DNA of 25,844 nt from Rhodobiaceae bacterium (lineage in GTDB: Bacteria > Pseudomonadota > Alphaproteobacteria > Parvibaculales > Parvibaculaceae), in assembly GCA_027352645.1 (NCBI GenBank), contig DAIEIL010000006.1, positions 1 to 25,844 of the forward strand. Direction: 5' to 3'. Below the pieces are notes generated by a model. It saw nothing but the letters and a program-made list of their open reading frames with translations. It was not told the DNA's origin and did no database searches. The position numbers were made by a program, and so were the translations under genes. Of this stretch, positions 1 through 7,550 are shown piece by piece. Position 1 is the first letter of the stretch. Every line of letters starts with the position of its first letter.

Positions 1-1
1 C

Positions 2-172
2 GCCGAACTGGCGCTCATCTCCGCGAAGAATGGCGGCTGGCTCGAACCCACCGCGCTTTGCGTCGTCGAGGAAGCCGCAAGCTCGCGCTTCGCCGCGCCC
101 GAAGGCTTCGAGGAAATCGACCGCCGCAAATACGGCATCACTGAAATCGTGTTTCTGAAACTATCTAACTAG
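2..172 (+). CDS. rsmD: 16S rRNA (guanine(966)-N2)-methyltransferase RsmD, C-terminal end only
   Basis: The window opens inside a reading frame that ends at a TAG at 170-172. Its 56 visible residues include VVEEAASSRF, FEEIDRRKYG and TEIVFLK, which match the end of the RsmD family, where a conserved EE precedes a variable loop and the chain closes on a TELVFL-type beta strand. RsmD makes m2G966 in 16S rRNA on the 30S subunit. The SAM-binding and NPPY-type catalytic parts lie upstream of the window. The tail overlaps the 3' end of the opposite-strand small gene by 12 bases. The family call rests on the C-terminus alone. Confidence 0.75.
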   Translation, partial: AELALISAKNGGWLEPTALCVVEEAASSRFAAPEGFEEIDRRKYGITEIVFLKLSN

Positions 173-394
173 AGCCCAATTCTTTCCAGAAAAGGTAAGC
201 TTCTTTGAATTGCGGAGGTTCTGAGCCGCCCAGCGCATTTCATATTGCCATTTGAAAAATAGGTCACCAGAGGCACGGAGATCCGCCTCGTGATGCGTCC
301 AAATATGCCGTGCCACATCGACGATACTCGCTACACCGCCATGAGCACTCACGGCCTCATAGACCCAGTTTTTCAAACTTTCCCGATCAGCCAA
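161..394 (-). CDS. Small conserved hypothetical protein, possibly winged-helix, TTG start
   Basis: A 77-residue protein starting LADRESLKNWVYEAV. I chose TTG at 394 because GGGAGAG lies about 4 bases upstream; the open frame runs on to an ATG at 499, but that extension lies on the antisense of the HAD gene start and looks non-coding. Conserved-looking parts are IVDVARHIWTHHEADL and SGDLFFKWQYEMRWAAQNLR, which resemble short alphaproteobacterial hypothetical proteins that I recall as small winged-helix-like modules; I cannot name a function. The base composition is unlike its neighbours: I counted 29 G+C of 60 at 181-240, in a window that is otherwise clearly above 60%. It converges on rsmD with a 12-base tail overlap. 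This may be an acquired gene. Confidence 0.6.
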   Translation of the reverse strand: MADRESLKNWVYEAVSAHGGVASIVDVARHIWTHHEADLRASGDLFFKWQYEMRWAAQNLRNSKKLTFSGKNWALVR

Positions 395-405
395 TGTTCT
401 CTCCC

Positions 406-433
406 ATGACAATCCATCTTGAAAAAATATAGC
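406..433 (+). promoter_or_regulatory. Candidate promoter for the HAD-IIA gene
   Basis: ATGACA (406-411) and TATAGC (428-433) are separated by 16 bases and resemble sigma-70 -35 and -10 boxes (5/6 and 4/6 matches). Transcription would begin near 440, only a few bases before the ATG at 447, and there is no Shine-Dalgarno sequence in between. If real, the mRNA would be leaderless or nearly so. On the opposite strand TATATT at about 427-432 could serve the 77-residue gene. Confidence 0.35.
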
Positions 434-446
434 ACCCCATACACCA

Positions 447-1331
447 ATGACTAACAGGTTCGACAGATCCGTGCCCCTCATTCCCGGCTTTTCCGCCATC
501 GCCGATCGCTACGACGCGCTGCTCTGTGATGTCTGGGGCGTGCTGCACAATGGCCGCGAGGCCTATCCGGGTGTTGCCGAGGCACTTGAAAAATTCCGCG
601 CCAAAGGCGGGCATGTGCTGCTTCTGTCGAATGCGCCACGCCCTTCGACGGAACTGCCAGCCATGCTCCAGCGCATGGGTATTCCGTCCACGGTCTATGA
701 CGGCATCCTGACCTCGGGCGATGCGACGCGCGAATTCCTGACGAGCCATGTTTTTGGACGCGCCTGCTATCACATCGGACCGGAACGCGACCTGCCGCTT
801 TTCGAAGGCACGAATGTCTCGCTCGTCGACGAAGATCATGCGGGCTTCATCCTCATCACCGGCCCCTTCAACGATGAAGTCGAAGGGCCGGAGGATTATC
901 GCGAGCAGTTCACGCGCCTCGTCGCGCGCGGTCTTCCGCTCGTCTGCGCCAATCCCGACATCGTGGTGGAGCGAGGGCCCCGCCACATCTATTGCGCGGG
1001 CGCGCTGGCGCGGCTCTATGAAGAGCTTGGCGGCTCGGCCACCTATTTCGGCAAGCCCCACGGTCCGGTCTACGGCATTGCCCGGCACCGGCTGATTGAA
1101 ATTTCCGGGCGCCCCATCCCCGATACCCATATCCTCGCCGTAGGCGACGGGCTCCCTACCGACATGAAAGGCGCGAAGGGTCAGGGAATCGACGGGCTCT
1201 TCATCACAGGCGGCATTGCCGCTGCGGCCTGCGGGCCGGATCCCGAGCACCCGCAGGCAGAACTGGTGGCGAAGGTCTGCGCCGGGGCCGATATTCAGCC
1301 TGTAGCGGCCATGCCCCGCCTGATCTGGTAA
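447..1331 (+). CDS. HAD-superfamily class IIA hydrolase (TIGR01459-like)
   Basis: A 294-residue haloacid dehalogenase-fold protein with a class IIA cap. Motif I is LLCDVWGVLHNG with nucleophile D28; motif II is VLLLSNAPRP (S61); motif III lysine is K203 in YFGKPHG; motif IV is GDGLPTD with D234 and D239 for Mg2+. The usual second Asp of motif I (DxD, the general acid/base) is Trp here (W30), a feature I associate with this subfamily. NagD-type relatives dephosphorylate small phosphate esters, so a phosphatase role is likely but the substrate is unknown. It sits just upstream of ribF on the same strand, 215 bases away, a pairing often seen in alphaproteobacteria. The ATG at 447 lacks a Shine-Dalgarno sequence and probably serves a leaderless message. 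Confidence 0.85.
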   Translation: MTNRFDRSVPLIPGFSAIADRYDALLCDVWGVLHNGREAYPGVAEALEKFRAKGGHVLLLSNAPRPSTELPAMLQRMGIPSTVYDGILTSGDATREFLTSHVFGRACYHIGPERDLPLFEGTNVSLVDEDHAGFILITGPFNDEVEGPEDYREQFTRLVARGLPLVCANPDIVVERGPRHIYCAGALARLYEELGGSATYFGKPHGPVYGIARHRLIEISGRPIPDTHILAVGDGLPTDMKGAKGQGIDGLFITGGIAAAACGPDPEHPQAELVAKVCAGADIQPVAAMPRLIW

Positions 1332-1546
1332 AGGCCCGCCCCGTTGGCCTGCGCATCTATCGCACGAGATATCGACCTGAATTCACGTTCATCACTTGTG
1401 ATTTCGCACCTGCACGCGATAGAGTGCGCGCCGCAAACCCTGACCCCAAGCGAGTCCACGATGACCGTCACCGTCGGCTGCAGCGTTGAAGTTCCGAACA
1501 GGCGCATGGAGAACCCTCTCCCCGCGCTGCGGAGCTTTGCGGCCTG
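1332..1546 (+). other. Intergenic stretch before ribF with weak promoter match
   Basis: These 215 bases contain no gene I can support. TTGTGA (1396-1401) and TAGAGT (1420-1425), 18 bases apart, are a weak sigma-70 match that could drive ribF. A frame open from 1344 ends in a TGA at 1545-1547 that shares one base with the ribF ATG (TGATG). Its shortest ATG form is 28 residues and has no recognisable similarity. I saw no FMN-riboswitch pattern. Confidence 0.3.
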
Positions 1547-2500
1547 ATGCAGATCATCCGTCAATATGCCGATGTTCCGGCACAGCTTCAGGGCGGCGTT
1601 TTCGCACTCGGCAATTTCGATGGCGTGCATCTCGGCCATCAGCGCGTCATCGGCGAGGCCGCGCGCATGGCGCGGGAACTGGGCGTGCCGCTCGGCGTAC
1701 TCGTTTTCGAGCCTCATCCCAAGCAGTTCTTCTTTCCCGATGAACCCTTCTTCCGCCTGACGCCCTTCCGCGCCAAGGCGCGACTCCTCGAATCCCTCGG
1801 CGTCGATATTCTCGCCGCGCTGCCCTTCGATGCCGGCATGTCGAAAAAGCTCGCGCCCGAATTCGTCATGGATGTGCTGGTGAACGGGCTCCGCGCCGCG
1901 CATGTCGTCGCCGGTTACGATTACCGCTTCGGCAAGGCCCGCGCGGGCGACGCCAGCGTGCTCTCCTATATGGGCGAGATGGAGGGCTTCGGCGTTTCCA
2001 TCGTTCCTGAAGCAACGCTGGACGGACACACGATTTCCTCGACGCGCATCCGCGATCTTCTCGGCAAGGGCGATCCGAAAGGCGCGGCGCGTCTGCTCGG
2101 TCACTGGTGGACGGTCGAAACACTGGTGCGCAGTGGCGACCAGCGCGGCCGCACGATCGGCTTCCCGACCGCCAATCTCGCGCTGGAAGATCATGTGCAG
2201 CCCGCCTTCGGCGTCTATGCCGTTCGAATCGAATTCGAGGACGGCCCGCACAAGGGCATCTATGACGGCGTCGCCAATCTTGGCCGCCGTCCGACCTTCG
2301 ACAAGGAAGACGTGCTGCTGGAAGTCCATATCTTCGACTTCGCGGGCGATATCTACGGCCGCCACGCCGCCGTCTCCTTCATCGACTTCCTGCGGCCCGA
2401 GCAGAAATTCTCGGGTCTCGACGCGCTGAAGGAGCAGATCGCGAAGGACAGCACCAGAGCGCGCGAAATCCTTGCCGCGACGCCCTCTGCCCTCGCATGA
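1547..2500 (+). CDS. ribF: Bifunctional riboflavin kinase / FAD synthetase
   Basis: A 317-residue protein of normal family length that phosphorylates riboflavin to FMN and adenylylates FMN to FAD in the cytoplasm. The N-terminal nucleotidyltransferase domain has GNFDGVHLGH (residues 22-31) and ISSTRIR (163-169). The C-terminal riboflavin kinase domain has GFPTAN (205-210), VANLGRRPTF and the EVHIFDF...DIYG block. The ATG at 1547 is preceded by GGAG about 12 bases upstream. The stop overlaps the next gene by 4 bases (ATGA), so the two were translationally coupled. The upstream HAD protein is on the same strand; a riboflavin-pathway link for it is only inferred. Confidence 0.96.
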   Translation: MQIIRQYADVPAQLQGGVFALGNFDGVHLGHQRVIGEAARMARELGVPLGVLVFEPHPKQFFFPDEPFFRLTPFRAKARLLESLGVDILAALPFDAGMSKKLAPEFVMDVLVNGLRAAHVVAGYDYRFGKARAGDASVLSYMGEMEGFGVSIVPEATLDGHTISSTRIRDLLGKGDPKGAARLLGHWWTVETLVRSGDQRGRTIGFPTANLALEDHVQPAFGVYAVRIEFEDGPHKGIYDGVANLGRRPTFDKEDVLLEVHIFDFAGDIYGRHAAVSFIDFLRPEQKFSGLDALKEQIAKDSTRAREILAATPSALA

Positions 2501-3147
2501 CATCGCAAGACCCTGCCGCCTTCATCCGCGCCAATACGGCGCTCCATGAGCCGCCGCTGGTGCCGGAGGTAAAGCTTCACCTCGCCAGCGAGATCGTGCC
2601 CATCTGGCAGATGACGGAAGAGGAACTCGAAAAGTCGGGCCTGCCCCCGCCCTTCTGGGCCTTTGCCTGGGCAGGCGGTCAGGCGCTGTCGCGCTAAATC
2701 CTCGACCATCCGGAAATTGTGCGCGGCAAGCGCGTGCTGGATTTCGGTTCGGGTTCGGGAATGATCGGCATTGCCGCCATGAAGGCGAACGCCGCTTCAG
2801 TTCTTGCCGCCGATATCGACATCTTCGCCGCCGCCTCCATCCGCCTCAATGCGGAAGTGAACGGCGTTTCACTCAATGTCACCACCGACGATATTGTCGG
2901 CTCGCCCAATCTGGGGTGGGACGTCATCCTGATCGGCGACATGTGCTATGAGCGCCCGCTGGCCGAGCGAATTGAAAAGTGGGTTCATTCCTTGGTCGAT
3001 GGTGGCGCCACGGCCCTGATCGGCGATCCCGGCCGCACATATCTGCCGAAATCCGGGCTGGAGAAGCTCATCTCCTATGCCGTCAAGACGACCCGCGAAC
3101 TGGAAGACACGGATGTCCGCAATACGAGCGTCTGGCGCGTCGTTTAA
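2497..3147 (+). pseudogene. ETF-beta lysine methyltransferase-like gene interrupted by in-frame TAA
   Basis: One frame codes for the first 66 residues (to WAGGQALSR), meets TAA at 2695-2697, then continues without a frame change as ILDHPEIVRGKRVLDFGSGS to a stop at 3145-3147. Relatives have a GGQALARYILDHPE-type run here, so the TAA replaces a Tyr codon (TAT or TAC), a single-base change. The product is a class I SAM methyltransferase: LDFGSGSGMIG is the SAM loop and GDMCYE the post-motif II region. It resembles the METTL20 homologue (ETFBKMT) that methylates lysines on the beta subunit of electron-transfer flavoprotein. The ATG at 2497 overlaps the ribF stop by 4 bases. The downstream part could start at GTG 2719, but that would lack the N-terminal substrate part. 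A sequencing error is possible. Confidence 0.85.
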
Positions 3148-3162
3148 ACAGTGAACTTATAT

Positions 3163-3735
3163 TCATTCTTTACCGCTGATGAGATCCTCAATAACCTTGG
3201 CTACGCGGCCGAGGAAAAAGAGCGTACTGCCCGCGACGATCAAATCCACCCCCAGCAGGATGCCCAGCGCATAAAGCGAGGCCGTGGGCAGGAACCAGAG
3301 CAGGGCAGCCGCCAGCGCAAGACTTGAAACGCCGTTCACAATAACCCAGCCCTGCCCCGGCACGCCGCCCATCTGCGCCGCTGACAGGATGCGGATGACA
3401 CCATCGGCGGCGAGGAAGCCACCCAGCAGGAGCGTCAGGCTGAAGACCCCCGACATGGGATCGGTCAGGATGAGCGTGCCGACGCCGAGGCTGAGAAGCC
3501 CGGCGAGCATGTTGAGCACGATGGTCGGCGCGCCGCGTACGCTCAGGGCATGAAGGATTTCGACCACGCCCGACATGATCAGAACCCAGCCGACGAACAT
3601 GGTCGTCGCCAGCGTTCCGAAATAGGGAAAGAGAATGGCGAGAACGCCGCCCGCGATCAAAATGCCGCCCGCGACCATGTAGCCCGTCCGGTAGCGATGA
3701 ATGAGGGCCGGCAGCCCGCTCTCTTGTCCGCTCAT
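3163..3735 (-). CDS. HdeD-family (DUF308) membrane protein
   Basis: A 190-residue, strongly hydrophobic protein with about six membrane segments arranged as hairpins, starting MSGQESGLPALIHRYR. The repeated glycine-rich segments (AGGILIAGGVLAILFP, LLLGGFLAADGVIRIL) and the F-x-G-W-V-L-I-M-S-G-V-V-E-I run fit the HdeD/DUF308 family. In E. coli HdeD is linked to acid resistance at high cell density; the role here is unknown. I chose ATG at 3735 because AGGAG sits just upstream; the frame opens further to 3801, without a ribosome-binding site. It converges with the broken methyltransferase and is divergent from the downstream enoyl-CoA gene. Confidence 0.85.
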   Translation of the reverse strand: MSGQESGLPALIHRYRTGYMVAGGILIAGGVLAILFPYFGTLATTMFVGWVLIMSGVVEILHALSVRGAPTIVLNMLAGLLSLGVGTLILTDPMSGVFSLTLLLGGFLAADGVIRILSAAQMGGVPGQGWVIVNGVSSLALAAALLWFLPTASLYALGILLGVDLIVAGSTLFFLGRVAKVIEDLISGKE

Positions 3736-3884
3736 GGCATTCTCCTGGTGAATCGGCTGAGCCCACTCTACCCCGCGTATCCGAGCCGACAAAACCGCCA
3801 ACCGCTCTGTTCAAATTTGCGCTTTGCGAGGCGGCTCGCGCTGCGGCAGGGTCTCTTCCGACTTTTCATCGAGGGAGCCTTTCC

Positions 3885-4676
3885 ATGACCGACCACGTAA
3901 TCACCGCCGTCGACAAGGGCGTTCTGACACTCACCCTGAACCGCCCCGAAAAGAAGAACGCGCTGACGGACGGCATGTATAAGGCGCTGGCCGACGGGAT
4001 CGAGCGCGCCGAACGCGATCCGGCGATCCGCGTTGTCCTCTTCCGCGCAAATGGCGACGCCTTCACGGCAGGCAACGATCTCGCTGACTTCGCCGCGGCC
4101 GGCAACGCTCCGGCGAATGCATCCGATGGCGGCCTCCAGTCGAACGTAACGCGCTTCCTCGAAAATCTCGCCAGGGCCGAGAAGCCCCTGATCGCAGCGG
4201 TGAACGGGCTCGCCGTTGGCGTCGGCGTGACGATGCTTCTTCATTGCGACCTTGCCTACGCGGGCGAAAGCGCGACGTTCCAGATGCCTTTCGTCAATCT
4301 CGGCCTCATTCCCGAAGCGGGCTCGACGCTGCTGCTGCCGCGCCTCATCGGCTTGCAGAAGGCCGCCGACCTTTTCCTCACCAGCAAGAAGATCGGCGCA
4401 GCCAAGGCCGAAGCGATCGGCATCATCGCCGACGTATTCCCCGATGCGGAGTTGCAGGCGGAAGCCCTCGCCCGTGCCGAGACGCTTGCTGCCAAGGCGC
4501 CCACCGCCGTGAAGCTCACCAAGGCGCTCCTCAAGGGCGACGACCGCGCCGCCGTGCTAGCGCAGCAGAAGAAGGAGGGCGCCCATTTCGCCGCCCAGCT
4601 CCGCTCGGCGGAAGTCAAGGAAGCGATCAGCGCCTTTTTCGAAAAGCGCGCGCCTGATTTCTCGAAAGTCTCTTGA
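3885..4676 (+). CDS. Enoyl-CoA hydratase/isomerase family protein, probably delta3-delta2-enoyl-CoA isomerase type
   Basis: A 263-residue crotonase-fold protein. The oxyanion-hole loop DAFTAGNDLADF (A62) and GVGVTMLLHCDLAYA are clear. The two catalytic Glu of classical hydratases (E144 and E164 in rat mitochondrial hydratase) align with T116 and F136, so a standard hydratase reaction is unlikely. Instead there is Glu144 in GLIPEAGS, the position used as the single catalytic base in ECI-type isomerases. It would therefore move a double bond in unsaturated fatty acyl-CoA during beta-oxidation. GAGGGAG precedes the ATG. It lies 67 bases before a DUF1993 gene on the same strand, possibly one operon. 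Annotation pipelines would probably call it simply enoyl-CoA hydratase. Confidence 0.88.
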   Translation: MTDHVITAVDKGVLTLTLNRPEKKNALTDGMYKALADGIERAERDPAIRVVLFRANGDAFTAGNDLADFAAAGNAPANASDGGLQSNVTRFLENLARAEKPLIAAVNGLAVGVGVTMLLHCDLAYAGESATFQMPFVNLGLIPEAGSTLLLPRLIGLQKAADLFLTSKKIGAAKAEAIGIIADVFPDAELQAEALARAETLAAKAPTAVKLTKALLKGDDRAAVLAQQKKEGAHFAAQLRSAEVKEAISAFFEKRAPDFSKVS

Positions 4677-4743
4677 TACGGGGCGAAGCGCACCCGACAT
4701 GAGCCTCCGCTGCCAATAATCAAAACAGGACAGAGGAAACCCC

Positions 4744-5250
4744 ATGACGCTCAACATGCATCAGGCTTCGATCCCGCTCATGCTCCAGATGTTCGGGAGC
4801 ATCTCCGCCGTTCTCGACAAGGCGGCGGCGCATTGCGAAGAGCGCAAGATCGACCCGGCCGTCCTCGTCGGATACCGCCTCGCGCCGGACATGATCCCGC
4901 TGTCGGGACAGATCCAGATCATGACCGATCAGGCCAAGGGCTGCGTCGCCCGCCTCGCCAGCATCGACATCCCCTCCTATGCAGACACGGAAAAGACCTT
5001 CGACGAGTTGAAGGCCCGCATCGCCAAGACCGTCGATTTCGTGAAGAGTGTGACGCCGGATCAGATCAACGGCGCGGAGGATCGCGAAGTCGTGCTGAAG
5101 ATCGGCGGCAACGATCTGAAGCTCAAGGGAAGCCAGTATTTCTTCCACTTCTTCCTGCCGAACTTCTATTTCCACGCCACCACCGCCTACGACATCCTGC
5201 GCCATGCAGGCGTCCAGATCGGCAAGCGCGATTTCATCGGCTCGATCTGA
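4744..5250 (+). CDS. DUF1993 family protein
   Basis: A 168-residue soluble protein. The start MTLNMHQASIPLMLQMFGSI, the middle KGCVARLASIDIPSYADTEKTF and the end YFFHFFLPNFYFHATTAYDILRHAG with IGKRDFIG are hallmarks of DUF1993, a four-helix family thought to be DinB-like. The histidines in FFHFF and FYFHAT could be metal ligands by analogy with DinB proteins; this is not shown. GAGGAAA lies just upstream of the ATG. It follows the enoyl-CoA isomerase-like gene by 67 bases and ends 7 bases before the convergent DUF6101 gene. Its function is not known to me. Confidence 0.88.
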   Translation: MTLNMHQASIPLMLQMFGSISAVLDKAAAHCEERKIDPAVLVGYRLAPDMIPLSGQIQIMTDQAKGCVARLASIDIPSYADTEKTFDELKARIAKTVDFVKSVTPDQINGAEDREVVLKIGGNDLKLKGSQYFFHFFLPNFYFHATTAYDILRHAGVQIGKRDFIGSI

Positions 5251-5257
5251 GGGCAGA

Positions 5258-5854
5258 TCAATAGGCCAGCGGCCGCGTGCCCGTCGAAAGCCGCTGCAAC
5301 CAGACACGCGGACGTCCCGTATGGCCGAAGGTCAGCGGGCGCCGCGTCGAAAGCGGATTGGCTCCGGCATGGGGCTGCGGCACATCGATACGCAGGGAGC
5401 CGAGCCGTCGTTCGGCCTCCTGCAATTCGCCGCCGCGATCTTCGAGCAGCAGAGGCAGGCGCAATACGCGCGCCCAGCTCCGCCAGCGCGCGGCGACATC
5501 CGCACCGTCGAAACTCGCGTGAAGCACGACCGAGTGCTTCTCGTTCGTTTTGTGCACCATCTCGACAAGAATGACAGGCTTCGTGCCCGACGCCTTGCGA
5601 TGCGCGACGCGCAGCGCCACGCCGCGATAGGCGGACAGGGGTTCCGACCAGACGAAGGGACCGAGAATGGGCGATGAATCGGTCGCCTTGACGGCGTCGT
5701 CCTGAATGTCCGCATAGCGGATGAATCCGAAAAGCCGCGGCACGAGGTCCGGCGCAGGGATCGTCACGCGCTGCGGCAAAGCGAAGGGATCGGCGTCGAT
5801 CTCGCCGCCGGTCCAGCGTTTGCGTGTCAGGGGAGCAGTTGTCGCCCGGCCCAT
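5258..5854 (-). CDS. DUF6101-like hypothetical protein
   Basis: A 198-residue protein without signal peptide or membrane segment. It resembles a conserved alphaproteobacterial hypothetical family (DUF6101): RVTIPAPDLVPRLFGF near the start, a central VALRVAHRKASGTKPVILVE strand region and WRSWARVLRLPLLLED towards the end. The ATG at 5854 has GGAG 7 bases upstream. It is divergent from the UbiD gene and convergent with DUF1993. I know no function. The opposite strand and the other minus frames are also open in this GC-rich stretch, but only this frame gives protein-like hydrophobic patterning and a ribosome-binding site. Confidence 0.72.
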   Translation of the reverse strand: MGRATTAPLTRKRWTGGEIDADPFALPQRVTIPAPDLVPRLFGFIRYADIQDDAVKATDSSPILGPFVWSEPLSAYRGVALRVAHRKASGTKPVILVEMVHKTNEKHSVVLHASFDGADVAARWRSWARVLRLPLLLEDRGGELQEAERRLGSLRIDVPQPHAGANPLSTRRPLTFGHTGRPRVWLQRLSTGTRPLAY

Positions 5855-5913
5855 GAATTGGCTCCAATTTGTTTCGAATTGAAGCTAGGCCCCCAAGGTT
5901 GGCATTCTCTTAA

Positions 5914-5933
5914 CGGGGCCTCGGTCTGCCCCG
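5914..5933. promoter_or_regulatory. Small inverted repeat in the divergent DUF6101/ubiD intergenic region
   Basis: CGGGGC (5914-5919) and GCCCCG (5928-5933) form a perfect 6-bp dyad with an 8-base spacer, inside the 144-base gap between the two divergent genes. It could be a regulatory site or a hairpin in the ubiD leader. No convincing -35/-10 pair was seen nearby. Confidence 0.25.
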
Positions 5934-5998
5934 ATTTGGCTTGAACCCGGCTTTCCGGCATTCTCCCCGCCAACAGCAGCGCCTATTCCGGAATTCAC

Positions 5999-7525
5999 AT
6001 GTCCTATTCCTCCCTCCGCGACTTTATCGACCGGCTCGACCAGACAGGCGACCTCGCCCGTGTGAAGGCGCCCGTCTCGACCGTGCTCGAAATGACGGAG
6101 ATTCAGACGCGGCTCCTCGCGGAAAAGGGACCGGCTGTCCTCTTTGAAAACGCGATAAAGGCGGACGGCAGCCCCTCGCCCATGCCCGTGCTCATCAACC
6201 TTTTCGGCACGGTGGAGCGCGTGGCGCTCGCCGTTACCATGGACGGCGTCGAACGGCGCTCAGCGAAGGACCTGCGCGAAGTCGGCGAACTCCTTGCCTT
6301 CCTCCGCCAGCCGGAGCCGCCGGGCGGCTTCCGCGAAGCCTTCTCCATGCTGCCGCTTCTGAAGACCGTCATGGCGATGAAGCCGAAGACGGTCTCCTCC
6401 GCGCCCTGTCAGGAAGTGGTGTTGAAGGGCGACGACATCGACCTGAATGCGCTCCCCATCCAGACCTGCTGGCCGGGCGAGCCCGCGCCGCTCATCACCT
6501 GGCCGCTCGTCGTGACCAAGGGCCCCGGCACCAGGCGCGAGGACGACTACAATCTCGGCATCTATCGCATGCAGGTGCTGGACAAGAACAAGACCATCAT
6601 GCGCTGGCTCGCTCATCGCGGCGGCGCGCAGCATCATCGCCGCTGGAAGGACGAGAAGTCGGAGCCCCTGCCTGTCGCCGTCGTCATCGGCGCCGATCCG
6701 GGCACGATCCTCGCCGCCGTCACGCCGGTTCCCGACACGCTTTCGGAATATCAGTTCGCGGGCCTTCTCCGTGGGCAGAAGGTCGAGCTTGTCGACTGCA
6801 AGACCGTGCCGCTGAAGGTGCCCGCCGAAGCCGAGATCGTCATCGAGGGCCATGTCTCGCTCGACGAGTATGCCGACGAAGGCCCCTATGGCGACCATAC
6901 GGGCTATTACAACTCCGTCGAGAAATTCCCGGTCTTCACCGTCAGCGCCATCACCATGCGCCAGAAGCCCATCTATCTCTCGACCTTCACCGGCCGCCCG
7001 CCGGACGAACCCTCGGTGCTCGGCGAGGCGCTCAACGAAGTTTTCATTCCGCTTCTCCAGCAGCAATTCCCGGAGATCGTCGATTTCTGGCTACCGCCGG
7101 AAGGCTGCTCCTATCGCATCGCCGTCATCTCGATGAAGAAGGCCTATCCCGGCCACGCCAAGCGCGTGATGATGGGCGCCTGGTCCTATCTGCGCCAGTT
7201 CATGTACACGAAATGGCTCATCGTCGTGGACGACGATATCGATGCGCGCGACTGGAAGGACGTGATGTGGGCGATCTCGACGCGCATGGACCCCGTGCGC
7301 GATGTGACACTGATCGAAGGCACGCCCATCGACTATCTCGACTTCGCCTCGCCGGAGTCGGGCCTCGGTGGCAAGATCGGCCTCGACGCCACCAACAAAT
7401 GGCCACCCGAGACGAAGCGCGAATGGGGCACGCAGATCCGCATGGATCAGCACGCCATCGACGAAGTGACGCGCAAATGGAGCTCGCTCGGACTCCCGGG
7501 TACCGGCAAGCCGATCTGGAAATAA
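5999..7525 (+). CDS. ubiD: UbiD-family decarboxylase (4-hydroxy-3-polyprenylbenzoate decarboxylase-like)
   Basis: A 508-residue protein of normal UbiD length. These enzymes use prenylated FMN with Mn2+ and K+ to decarboxylate aromatic or unsaturated acids; the housekeeping member acts in ubiquinone synthesis. Visible features are DDYNLGIYRMQV with R190, the HRGGAQHHR run, and DEGPYGDHTGYY with E294, which match cofactor-binding and catalytic positions of the family. The C-terminal block PEGCSYRIAVISMKKAYPGH is also typical. It stands alone: divergent from DUF6101 and closed by a strong terminator. No ubiX (prenylated-FMN maker) is in the window. I cannot separate the ubiquinone enzyme from a catabolic paralogue by sequence alone; the general form fits ubiD. 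Confidence 0.9.
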   Translation: MSYSSLRDFIDRLDQTGDLARVKAPVSTVLEMTEIQTRLLAEKGPAVLFENAIKADGSPSPMPVLINLFGTVERVALAVTMDGVERRSAKDLREVGELLAFLRQPEPPGGFREAFSMLPLLKTVMAMKPKTVSSAPCQEVVLKGDDIDLNALPIQTCWPGEPAPLITWPLVVTKGPGTRREDDYNLGIYRMQVLDKNKTIMRWLAHRGGAQHHRRWKDEKSEPLPVAVVIGADPGTILAAVTPVPDTLSEYQFAGLLRGQKVELVDCKTVPLKVPAEAEIVIEGHVSLDEYADEGPYGDHTGYYNSVEKFPVFTVSAITMRQKPIYLSTFTGRPPDEPSVLGEALNEVFIPLLQQQFPEIVDFWLPPEGCSYRIAVISMKKAYPGHAKRVMMGAWSYLRQFMYTKWLIVVDDDIDARDWKDVMWAISTRMDPVRDVTLIEGTPIDYLDFASPESGLGGKIGLDATNKWPPETKREWGTQIRMDQHAIDEVTRKWSSLGLPGTGKPIWK

Positions 7526-7550
7526 TTTCCGCGAACGCATTGGCGATACG

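Noticed and set aside
387..1250. 287-codon minus-strand open frame across the HAD gene
   Set aside because: It is an antisense shadow of a well-supported HAD-IIA protein, without recognisable motifs or a ribosome-binding site.
1332..1546. FMN riboswitch before ribF
   Set aside because: I did not recognise the conserved FMN aptamer segments in this gap.
1344..1547. 67-residue frame directly before ribF (TGATG junction)
   Set aside because: The start would be TTG with no ribosome-binding site, and the residues show no conserved pattern. The one-base overlap alone is weak support for a leader peptide.
1295..2503. 402-codon minus-strand open frame across ribF
   Set aside because: It is antisense to a certain ribF, is rich in Arg, Ala and Glu with no domain pattern, and such frames are common opposite GC-rich genes.
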